In this document: in pieces, positions 1 to 5,591 of the stretch | How the letters are laid out: every line of letters begins with the position of its first letter | How positions within the stretch are numbered: position 1 is the stretch's first letter | Translations under genes and position numbers: made by a program | Notes under the pieces: generated by a model | Told to the model about the DNA's origin: nothing | The model's input: the letters and a program-made list of their open reading frames with translations, nothing else | Database searches by the model: none | NCBI GenBank assembly: GCA_043764135.1 | Contig: JAYUKV010000153.1 | Location: forward strand, 1 to 6,441 | DNA: 6,441 bases | Direction: 5' to 3' | Origin: JAYUKV01 sp043764135 | GTDB taxonomy: Bacteria > Patescibacteriota > JACMRA01

Positions 1-94
1 CTTTCAATTAAAATCAAAACTATATTTAGAAGCCTTAAAAAGATCTTTTGAAGAACTGGCTAAAATGAGGTTGGAGTTTGGTTGCGAAAGGTGA
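1..94 (+). CDS. 3' end of an unrecognised gene (partial at left edge)
   Basis: A reading frame is open from the window edge (first full codon at base 2) to a TGA at 92-94, giving the last 30 residues of a protein. The peptide is rich in Leu, Lys and Glu, has the look of an amphipathic helix (LYLEALKRSFEELAKMRLEF), and ends in GCER. The other two forward frames stop early (TAA or TGA within about 50 bases), and the composition is protein-like. I do not recognise the family from so short a tail. The weak terminator at 212-245 lies downstream in the same direction and would fit its end. It could also be a chance open frame. Confidence 0.45.
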   Translation, partial: FQLKSKLYLEALKRSFEELAKMRLEFGCER

Positions 95-211
95 GTTAGT
101 AATTAACAAGTTTAATATCACCTATTCAAGATAAGCAATGCCAAAATAATATTTGCAATTATAAAATATTATAATGCTGTCACATGAATATATCATATTA
201 TATTCCTCAAA

Positions 212-245
212 AAAATAAAACTTCTAATAATAGAAGTTTTATTTT
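212..245 (+). terminator. AT-rich intrinsic terminator upstream of valS
   Basis: A perfect 15-bp inverted repeat, arms 212-226 and 231-245 with loop ATAA, has a core of ACTTCTA/TAGAAGT flanked by an A-run on the left and a T-rich run on the right. Only two pairs are G-C, so the stem is weak, but the A-run/stem/T-run arrangement is that of a bidirectional Rho-independent terminator. It would end transcripts of the partial gene at the left edge and isolate the valS operon. The 117 bases between that gene's stop and this hairpin hold only AT-rich sequence with small weak inverted repeats (for example 146-154 with 164-172). Confidence 0.6.
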
Positions 246-274
246 ATTACAATTTACAATTAAAGTGATTTTTA

Positions 275-316
275 TTGCCAAAAACTATTTATTTCCCTAT
301 CCTTAAAATATATAAT
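275..316 (+). promoter_or_regulatory. Probable valS operon promoter, very short or no leader
   Basis: Two overlapping readings are possible. TTGCCA (275-280) followed by 17 bp and TATCCT (298-303) would start RNA near 310, leaving about 9 untranslated bases. A perfect TATAAT sits at 311-316, only two bases before the ATG, which is too close for a start exactly on the ATG but suggests a start inside or next to it. Either way the leader is minimal and there is no purine-rich ribosome-binding site before 319. The leaderless layout of the Fic gene downstream supports this reading. Confidence 0.45.
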
Positions 317-318
317 CT

Positions 319-3300
319 ATGGCATTAGAAAGTAATTACAATCCTGATCTATTTGAGAAGGCTATATATGCAAAATGGCAGGAATTACAAATAGGTAATC
401 CTGATTTACAGAACGTAAGTATATCTGAAACACATTCAATTCTAATGCCACCTCCTAATCTTACGGGTGATTTGCATGCAGGTCATGCTTTTCAGCACTA
501 TTTAATGGATACATTATCTAGATATGAAAGAATGAATGGTAGGCGTAACTTGTGGTTTCCTGGTGTGGATCATGCAGGTTTGCAATTAGAAGGTGTGATC
601 GATGGGTTAATTATAAAGGGAGAGTTTGATACTGAGATTAATAAGTTAGTTGATGGTATTAATAACGAATCAATTGAGGAAATAAAAACTATACTTGCTT
701 CTAAGGATAAATCACAATTACCATTACTATTAAAACAATACCTACCGTCACTATGGTTAGATTGTGCATGGACCAAGGTTAATATGTGGAGAGATAATCA
801 GAAGAATCAATCTGCTGTGTTAGGAGATACTCCTGACTATTCAAGGCAATTATTCACTCTTGATAAAAAGGCGAGTGATATGGTAAATTTTGCTTTCCGT
901 GAATATTGGGAAGATTCATTGATGTACAAGAATAGTTACCTTATTAACTGGTCAGTTGGTCTTCAAACTGCATTAAGCGATGTCTCAGGAGATACTGATT
1001 TTCTAACTCGTAAAGATCCTTTTATTAACTTTATTTACAAATTTGAGTCTATTAAATCAATTATAAAAACTAATTCTGATATTCATCAATTAGAAGATTA
1101 TTTTGTAAATAATCCTATCGAAGTTGCGACTGTAAGACCTGAAACAATACATGGAGATATGGGAATTGCTATTCATCCTGAGATATTTAGAGCTAAGCTT
1201 TTAGATTTTGGGATAGATAAAGGGCAAGTTGAATCTCTAATCTCTGACATTGTTAGTAAGGACTTGATTGTAAACTTTGGAATAAAAGAACTTGGAGTAG
1301 TAGGGGTTCAATTAATAATTTCAGAAAAAGTTGATAAAGATTTTGGAACGGGTGCTCTTAAGATAACACCTGCTTCTGATTTAACTGATTTTGACATCTG
1401 GGTAAATGATTTTGAGGGTGGCGAATTTGTAAGTGCTATTAATAAGCAAGGTTTGTTAACTGAATCTTGTGGACCTTACTCTGGTCAAGATAGATTTCAA
1501 GCTAGAGCAAATATTATATACGATCTATGCAAAGCGGGATATGTTCCACTTAAAGAAGGTTTTGCAAGCGGTCCAACCCTTGAATCATTTAATTATACGG
1601 ATTATGACAAATCGATTGAAGTATTAAAAGAACAGTTAGCAGTATTTCAAATCAATTTTGACTATGAACACAATGTAACTATTTGTGAGCGATCAAAAAC
1701 TATTGTAGAACCTTTAATCTCAGATGAGTTCTTTATTGGTGTAGCTCGCAAGTCAGTTAATACTGGTCTTACACTTCAAGAACATGCATTGGAAGGAATA
1801 GGGGAGGTTAGTTTTTATCCTTTTGAGTATCAAGATAGAGCTAGAAATTTTATTCATACTCTAAAAGATTGGTGCATATCTCGTAACTTATTATGGGGTC
1901 ATCAATTCCCAGTGTGGTATAACTTGGCTGAAAATCCAGATAGAGTTTTTTATTCATATCAAGACTGGAAAAGTGATGATGAAGTAAAAAATAAAATTTT
2001 TATTGGAGATGAAATTCAACTAAAAGAATACATTAATGAAAATAATTACTCACCATCATCTTGGGTTCAAGAAGAAAAAAGATTAGACACTTGGTTCTCT
2101 TCTTCATTATGGCCTCTTACTACTTTTGGTTATAAAGAGTATATGAATGGTAATAAGTCTAATGATTTTGGTACATTTTACCCAACTTCAACCATGGTTA
2201 CTGCAAAAGAAATATTTAATATCTGGATCTGTAGAATGATAATGTTATCTAAATATTTTACTTCTAAGCTAGAAAATACAGATAATCTATATAATAAAAT
2301 TCCTTTTAAAGATTTAATTATCCATCCGACAATTCTAGATGATCAAGGTAAGAAAATGTCTAAGTCCTTGGGTAACGGAATGGACCCGGTTAAACAAATA
2401 GATAAATATTCTTCAGATGCGCTTAGAATGGCGATGATGAGCGGAATGATTCCAGGTAGAAATATGAGACTTGGTGGAAATTTGGCTGATAAGGTATGTG
2501 AGAAGTATCGTAATTTTGGTAATAAGGTTTGGAATATTGTTAGATTCTTAGAAACAAAGGAAGCTTTCAAAACTCATTTAACTAATGACTTTGATCCTTC
2601 TTTATCAGGTTGGTGGTTAATAAGTAAATACAAACAGTGTCTAGATAGATATGAAAAAGCATTTGATAATTATGAGTTGTCAGAAGCCTTAGAAGCACTT
2701 TATCAATTCGTGTGGAATGATCTTGCAGCTTGGCATTTGGAATATCTAAAAGTAAATGATCTCGACCTTCCTTTAACTGCACATATTGTTAATGATATAA
2801 TTCAACTACTGACTCCATTTATGCCATTTGAATCGGAAGTATTATGGGATAATATTACAGTTCAATCAATGGCTCAAACCTTAAGAAGGGTAGAGGATAT
2901 TAATCATTGGAACGATCAAATGAGTTTTAGAAGCAAATTAGTTGATGGTTTTGATGAGATTATAAAAACTGTTGAAGGATTGAGATCTGTAAAAGGGTTG
3001 TTTAATATTCCTGCAGGAGAGCTTGTTAACTATACTTCAACTAATCAATACGTTATTGAAAACGCAGAATTTATCAAGATGATTGCAAAAGGCAATGCTC
3101 AAAATCAAGAAGCTGATGATTGGTATCAAATAACTTTGTTTTCTAAAGCAGATGTAATCTCACTTATTAAGGATAAAGAATCAGAAATACTAAGAACTAA
3201 TAAGCAGATTATAGCTGTTAAAAAACAAAAACATATTCTCGAATCCACTTTGCAATCTAGAGATTTTATCGACAACGCTACACCTGATGTTATAAAACAT

Positions 3301-3372
3301 AAGTATGATGATCTGGACGCAAGAAACAATGATCTTGCTTTGTTAGAACAGAAGTTAAAATTATTAAAATAA
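319..3372 (+). CDS. valS: Valyl-tRNA synthetase (class I aminoacyl-tRNA synthetase)
   Basis: This cytoplasmic enzyme attaches valine to tRNA-Val using ATP and hydrolyses wrongly made Thr-tRNA-Val. The class I signature is LHAGH (HAGH at residues 53-56, for HIGH), after the PPPNLTG stretch typical of the family. KMSKS is at 679-683 within GKKMSKSLGN. The CP1 editing domain spans roughly 260-430, with RPET near 273-276 and KITPASDLTDF starting at K348. The anticodon-binding helical domain is about 760-880, including the family-like FVWNDLAAWHLEYLK. The last ~65 residues form the charged coiled-coil arm seen at the C-terminus of bacterial ValRS. At 1017 residues it is longer than the usual ~870-950, partly from extra sequence around 95-165. 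Oddities: the familiar NWCPRCQTALSD is NWSVGLQTALSD, and editing motifs are altered (ATVRPET for ATTRPET, PASD for PAHD). The start is supported by NYNPDLFEKAIYAKW, which matches family N-termini. It is the first gene of an operon with the methyltransferase. Confidence 0.96.
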   Translation: MALESNYNPDLFEKAIYAKWQELQIGNPDLQNVSISETHSILMPPPNLTGDLHAGHAFQHYLMDTLSRYERMNGRRNLWFPGVDHAGLQLEGVIDGLIIKGEFDTEINKLVDGINNESIEEIKTILASKDKSQLPLLLKQYLPSLWLDCAWTKVNMWRDNQKNQSAVLGDTPDYSRQLFTLDKKASDMVNFAFREYWEDSLMYKNSYLINWSVGLQTALSDVSGDTDFLTRKDPFINFIYKFESIKSIIKTNSDIHQLEDYFVNNPIEVATVRPETIHGDMGIAIHPEIFRAKLLDFGIDKGQVESLISDIVSKDLIVNFGIKELGVVGVQLIISEKVDKDFGTGALKITPASDLTDFDIWVNDFEGGEFVSAINKQGLLTESCGPYSGQDRFQARANIIYDLCKAGYVPLKEGFASGPTLESFNYTDYDKSIEVLKEQLAVFQINFDYEHNVTICERSKTIVEPLISDEFFIGVARKSVNTGLTLQEHALEGIGEVSFYPFEYQDRARNFIHTLKDWCISRNLLWGHQFPVWYNLAENPDRVFYSYQDWKSDDEVKNKIFIGDEIQLKEYINENNYSPSSWVQEEKRLDTWFSSSLWPLTTFGYKEYMNGNKSNDFGTFYPTSTMVTAKEIFNIWICRMIMLSKYFTSKLENTDNLYNKIPFKDLIIHPTILDDQGKKMSKSLGNGMDPVKQIDKYSSDALRMAMMSGMIPGRNMRLGGNLADKVCEKYRNFGNKVWNIVRFLETKEAFKTHLTNDFDPSLSGWWLISKYKQCLDRYEKAFDNYELSEALEALYQFVWNDLAAWHLEYLKVNDLDLPLTAHIVNDIIQLLTPFMPFESEVLWDNITVQSMAQTLRRVEDINHWNDQMSFRSKLVDGFDEIIKTVEGLRSVKGLFNIPAGELVNYTSTNQYVIENAEFIKMIAKGNAQNQEADDWYQITLFSKADVISLIKDKESEILRTNKQIIAVKKQKHILESTLQSRDFIDNATPDVIKHKYDDLDARNNDLALLEQKLKLLK

Positions 3373-3374
3373 AT

Positions 3375-4040
3375 ATGATTTACTTTATCCCAACACCCAT
3401 AGGTAATATGGGTGATATTACAGTAAGAGGTAAGGAGCTTCTTTTAACACTTGATTGTTTGATTGTTGAGAATTTTCAGACAACTTCAATTTTATTAAAA
3501 CAACTTGGAAGAGAAAAAATGCCCAAGATGGTATCTTTTGTTAAAAACAATCAATTCAATCTCTTTGAAGTTGAAAGAGCGATTGATGAATATATGGCGA
3601 TAGGTGTAGTTAGTGAGGCTGGAATGCCTTCAATTAGCGACCCTGGATATGTATTAACAGAGTATATCATTTCAAAAGAAATTGAATATACAGTTTTACC
3701 AGGTCCGTGTAGCATAGATACTGCTGCAGCTGCAAGCGGTTTGGTTAACAAAGGCTATATATTCCTAGGTTTTGTGCCGACTAAGAAGGGTAGGCAAACT
3801 TTTTTTAATGATGCTGTAAAATACGATCTTCCGATTATAATTCTCGAATCAGTTCATAGAATAGAAAAATGCTTAGAGGATATTAATAATAGCTTTCCTG
3901 CTAACAGTAAAGTGTTTATTGCTAGAGAGTTAACAAAGCAATTTGAGCAATATATCCATTGTGTGGCTTCGGATTGTAAGACATTGGACTTTGTTAAGAA
4001 AGGAGAGTTTGTGATTGTGATTAAAAAAGTTCTAGATTAG
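3375..4040 (+). CDS. RsmI-like SAM-dependent methyltransferase (tetrapyrrole-methylase fold)
   Basis: RsmI proteins 2'-O-methylate a cytidine in the decoding region of 16S rRNA using S-adenosylmethionine. Visible family landmarks are IPTPIGNMGDIT at residues 5-16, SEAGMPSISDPGY from S80, LPGP at 108-111, the Ala-rich AAAASGL after it, FLGFVPTKKGRQ, and a closing GEFVIVI strand. At 221 residues it is shorter than the usual ~275-290 and lacks the C-terminal extension beyond the methyltransferase domain. Two normally constant motifs differ: the AEDTR-type motif is VENFQ (E32-N33), and SDAG is SEAG. From memory, these features resemble a shorter RsmI paralogue subfamily annotated only as SAM-dependent methyltransferase, so I leave out the symbol. 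It begins two bases after the valS stop with no Shine-Dalgarno, so it is probably cotranscribed and translationally coupled. The fold is confident and the exact substrate is not. Confidence 0.85.
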   Translation: MIYFIPTPIGNMGDITVRGKELLLTLDCLIVENFQTTSILLKQLGREKMPKMVSFVKNNQFNLFEVERAIDEYMAIGVVSEAGMPSISDPGYVLTEYIISKEIEYTVLPGPCSIDTAAAASGLVNKGYIFLGFVPTKKGRQTFFNDAVKYDLPIIILESVHRIEKCLEDINNSFPANSKVFIARELTKQFEQYIHCVASDCKTLDFVKKGEFVIVIKKVLD

Positions 4041-4050
4041 GACTTTTTTT
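4023..4050 (+). terminator. Intrinsic terminator overlapping the end of the methyltransferase gene
   Basis: The stem pairs AAAAAAGTTCT (4023-4033) with AGGACTTTTTT (4039-4049), with one T-G wobble and a 5-base loop, and runs directly into a seven-T tract (4044-4050). The stop codon TAG (4038-4040) lies in the loop and the start of the right arm, so the terminator is packed into the coding end. It would close the valS operon just before the Fic promoter. Confidence 0.75.
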
Positions 4051-4074
4051 ATTGTGCCATATAATATAATTTAC

Positions 4075-4103
4075 TTGACATAATGACATGAAAAAACTAT
4101 ACT
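4075..4103 (+). promoter_or_regulatory. Sigma-70-type promoter giving a leaderless Fic transcript
   Basis: A perfect -35 box TTGACA (4075-4080), a 17-bp spacer and a -10 box TATACT (4098-4103) are followed by exactly six bases and then the ATG at 4110. Standard spacing puts the +1 nucleotide on the A of that ATG. There is no Shine-Dalgarno. This both supports the promoter and fixes the start codon. The boxes also argue against a Bacteroidota-type promoter. Confidence 0.75.
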
Positions 4104-4117
4104 TATGGCATGAAAAA
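4083..4117 (+). repeat. 13-bp direct repeat across the Fic promoter, possible operator
   Basis: ATGACATGAAAAA (4083-4095) recurs as ATGGCATGAAAAA (4105-4117) with one mismatch. The spacing is 22 bp start to start, about two helical turns, so both copies face the same side of the DNA. One copy fills most of the promoter spacer and the other covers the predicted start site. A third, shorter TGACAT lies at 4076-4081 in the -35 box, and TGCCATA (4055-4061) is the inverse of TATGGCA (4104-4110). The placement suits a repressor site. The winged-helix domain of the downstream protein is the obvious candidate to bind it, which is inference. Confidence 0.45.
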
Positions 4118-5132
4118 TAAAGAGCAACTTATACTTAACTGTTTGTTAGAGCATGAACAACTCTCTTCTTCGAAGCTTTCAGATATAACTGAAATTGCTT
4201 TAAGAACAACACAACGAGAATTAAATGAGTTAAAAGAAAAAGGATATATTGAAGTTACCGGGGTAGGTAGGGCTACAGTGAATAACTTAACTTCATTGGG
4301 AATGATGAATGTTGAATTGGATACAAGATTTACTTCTGAAAAAAGATTGGAAGATATGTATATTAGAAGATTTAATGAAGATGTATTTAATGGCTTTAAA
4401 CAGATGGATATTTTTTATGAATGCAAGTCAAAATTAGACTTATACGCAATGAGATATCAAGTCAAAGTAAAAAAATCAACTCCTTCATTAATAAAAAGAG
4501 AGCTTGAGAGATTGATTATAGAATTCTCTTGGAAGTCATCACAGATTGAAGGTAATACTTATTCACTTTTAGAAACAGAGGAGTTGATCCTTAACAATAT
4601 CACAGACAAATCCAAGCATACCACAATCGAAACGCAAATGATTTTAAACCACAAAAAAGCTTTGGAGTTTATTTATTCAGAACCTGAATATTTTAAAGTG
4701 ATTACTACTAAAAAAATAATTGAACTCCACAAGATTCTTACCGAAAACATGGATATCAATCCTGGATTTCGAAAAGGAGGTGTAGGGATAACAGGGTCCT
4801 TATTCAAACCCTTAGATAATAACTTTGCAATTCAAGAGATGATGGATAAAACATGCGAGTTGATAAATGCTAAAAGTCCATATGAAAAAGCGTTTTTAGC
4901 TTCAATTATGATAAGCTATATTCAACCATTTGAAGATGGTAACAAGAGGACCTCAAGAATACTTTCAAATGCTCTGTTATATGCTCATAATTTACCTATG
5001 TTATCATTTAGATCAGTAAAAGTTGAGGATTACAGAACGGCAATTCTGGCATTTTATGAGTTTAATTCAATTGTGCTTTATAAAAAGATTTATCTGAGCC
5101 AAATTAGTTATTTTGTTGAAAATTATTTTTAA
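4110..5132 (+). CDS. Winged-helix / Fic-domain protein with a Gln-for-His Fic motif
   Basis: Fic proteins usually transfer AMP or a related group to a target hydroxyl. Residues 1 to ~65 read as a winged helix (helices around LILNCLLEHEQLSSSKLSDI and RTTQRELNELKEKGYIEV, then a wing ending RATVNNLT), so DNA binding is expected. A class-II-like inhibitory motif S-x-x-x-E-G is at S143-E147-G148. A Fic-flap-like stretch, GFRKGGVGITGS, precedes the Fic motif. That motif reads QPFEDGNKR at 272-280: the phosphate-binding D, G, N and R are present, but the catalytic His position is Gln (codon CAA) and the usual second Gly is Lys. The tail (LSFRSVKVEDY to the end) resembles that of Fic-family proteins I recall with QPF-D-NKR motifs, so this may be a natural subgroup and not a fresh mutation. 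It could be a regulator with little or no transferase activity, or use other chemistry. The gene is monocistronic and leaderless, and its 3' end is duplicated at the right edge. Confidence 0.88.
   Translation: MKNKEQLILNCLLEHEQLSSSKLSDITEIALRTTQRELNELKEKGYIEVTGVGRATVNNLTSLGMMNVELDTRFTSEKRLEDMYIRRFNEDVFNGFKQMDIFYECKSKLDLYAMRYQVKVKKSTPSLIKRELERLIIEFSWKSSQIEGNTYSLLETEELILNNITDKSKHTTIETQMILNHKKALEFIYSEPEYFKVITTKKIIELHKILTENMDINPGFRKGGVGITGSLFKPLDNNFAIQEMMDKTCELINAKSPYEKAFLASIMISYIQPFEDGNKRTSRILSNALLYAHNLPMLSFRSVKVEDYRTAILAFYEFNSIVLYKKIYLSQISYFVENYF
5069..5117 (+). repeat. Direct repeat copy 1, inside the 3' end of the Fic gene
   Basis: These 49 bases, encoding Fic residues ~321-336 (IVLYKKIYLSQISYFV), are identical to 6393-6441. 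The match begins sharply at 5069 and is cut off by the window edge in the other copy, so the true length is unknown. The start-to-start distance is 1324 bp. In this copy the sequence continues to the normal Fic stop at 5130-5132. Confidence 0.97.
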
Positions 5133-5143
5133 AAACCCAAATT
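5132..5143 (+). repeat. Left half of a split 12-bp inverted repeat
   Basis: AAAACCCAAATT begins at the last base of the Fic stop codon and is the exact reverse complement of AATTTGGGTTTT at 5421-5432, 277 bp further on. Between the halves lies the nested palindromic element. Brought together, the halves would form a terminator-like stem ending in a T-run, just after the Fic gene. Alternatively they are the ends of an inserted element. A 12-bp match rich in A and T could also arise by chance. Confidence 0.45.
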
Positions 5144-5213
5144 ATTAGTAAATTTCAAATATAAATATAAGGATAGGCGTAAAATTCATTTCAGCTTATA
5201 GCATCCCATCATT

Positions 5214-5392
5214 TTTCCCCTGAATCTTAAGGGGATGTCACATGTGACACGGGTCGTGATTGTTGCAAGTTGTGTATTGCTTGATTGAATTGTAAAAATT
5301 ATAAACTTATTAAAATGTTGCTTTCTTAAATTAGCAGCATTCACGACCCCTGTCAGCTAACGGGCTGACATCCCCTGAATCTTCAGGGGAAA
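5214..5392. mobile_element. Nested palindromic element (MITE-like or REP-pair-like)
   Basis: Two long imperfect inverted arms, 5214-5266 and 5334-5392, flank a 67-base AT-rich centre. Each arm itself holds two hairpins. One is a CCCCTGAA-TC-TTCAGGGG palindrome: 5217-5234 has one A replacing C, and 5372-5389 is perfect. The other is a TGTCA...TGACA palindrome: TGTCACATGTGACA at 5236-5249, and TGTCAGC-TAACGG-GCTGACA at 5351-5370. A shared GGGTCGTGA block follows in each arm (5251-5259, and its complement 5341-5349). The G+C-rich arms stand out against the AT-rich surroundings. There is no open reading frame of useful length, so any mobility would depend on a transposase elsewhere. I found no convincing target duplication. 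A possible promoter, TTGCTT (5277-5282)-17-TATAAA (5300-5305), lies in the centre and would transcribe the right-hand hairpins, so a structured RNA is an alternative. Confidence 0.7.
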
Positions 5393-5420
5393 TTGGTTAG
5401 AGTGTATTAAATTTAATTAC

Positions 5421-5432
5421 AATTTGGGTTTT
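5421..5432 (+). repeat. Right half of the split 12-bp inverted repeat
   Basis: AATTTGGGTTTT is the exact reverse complement of AAAACCCAAATT at 5132-5143. It lies 28 bases beyond the right arm of the palindromic element, while the left half lies 70 bases before the left arm. Read as the second half of an interrupted Fic terminator, its T-run would be the termination tract. Confidence 0.45.
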
Positions 5433-5452
5433 GTAAATTAAATAATTACTAA

Positions 5453-5557
5453 TCGACAGAATTTATAGGTAAACTTACTGTAGAGGATAAAGCATCTGGT
5501 GAAAAGTACATCTCTGCTCAGTTTGCTGATGCGCTCAAAAACTTCATGGGTTGGTAA
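5453..5557 (+). pseudogene. 3' gene remnant, 34 codons without a start
   Basis: The frame is open from just after an in-frame TAA (5450-5452) to TAA at 5555-5557. It encodes a protein-like tail that includes TEFIGKLTVEDKASGEKYIS and ends ALKNFMGW. There is no usable start before the late Met, and base composition is visibly less AT-rich than the neighbours, with codons such as GCG, CTC and TTC. This is what the surviving 3' end of a deleted or displaced gene looks like. A good terminator (5567-5591) lies 9 bases downstream in the same direction, as expected for a real gene end. I cannot name the family. It may be the original neighbour of the Fic gene, or a piece brought in with the rearrangement. 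Confidence 0.55.
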
Positions 5558-5566
5558 AATAAACAA

Positions 5567-5591
5567 TAAAGCTAGATTAAATCTAGCTTTA
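5567..5591. terminator. Bidirectional intrinsic terminator between convergent genes
   Basis: A perfect 11-bp stem, TAAAGCTAGAT (5567-5577) with ATCTAGCTTTA (5581-5591), has a 3-base loop TAA. On the plus strand it is followed by AATTTTTTAATTTT, so it would terminate rightward transcription from the gene remnant. On the minus strand the stop codon of the 236-residue gene (5572-5574) falls inside the stem, and TTTATTGTTT follows, so it can serve that gene as well. Confidence 0.75.

Noticed and set aside
153..175. Promoter TTGCAA ... TATAAT upstream of the first terminator
   Set aside because: The spacer is only 11 bp, and transcription would run at once into the terminator at 212-245.
184..306. 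Open frame of 40 codons from ATG 184 to TAA 304-306 on the plus strand
   Set aside because: It reads straight through the terminator hairpin and the valS promoter region, and its peptide is low-complexity AT-driven sequence.
570..3329. Several minus-strand open frames of 66-75 codons inside valS
   Set aside because: They are antisense shadows of a clear, full-length synthetase gene, with no promoter, start signal or recognisable product.
3551..3751. Minus-strand open frame of 66 codons inside the methyltransferase gene
   Set aside because: It is a shadow of the coding strand, with no independent support.
319..4040. Recoded UGA (glycine code of some CPR lineages)
   Set aside because: All intact frames close with TAA or TAG and contain no in-frame UGA, so there is no evidence of recoding. 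The only UGA stop is in the partial left-edge frame.
5214..5392. Integron attC site
   Set aside because: The arms lack the RYYYAAC and GTTRRRY core sites, the layout of nested hairpins differs, and no integron integrase or cassette array is seen.
5214..5392. CRISPR array or tRNA-like structure
   Set aside because: There are only two inverted, not tandem, copies of the hairpins and no regular spacers. The fold lacks the cloverleaf, T-loop and CCA-side features of a tRNA.
5145..5453. ATTAGTAA (5145-5152) and TTACTAAT (5446-5453) as extra terminal inverted repeats
   Set aside because: Their order relative to the 12-bp pair is not nested, and 8-bp AT-rich matches are expected by chance here.
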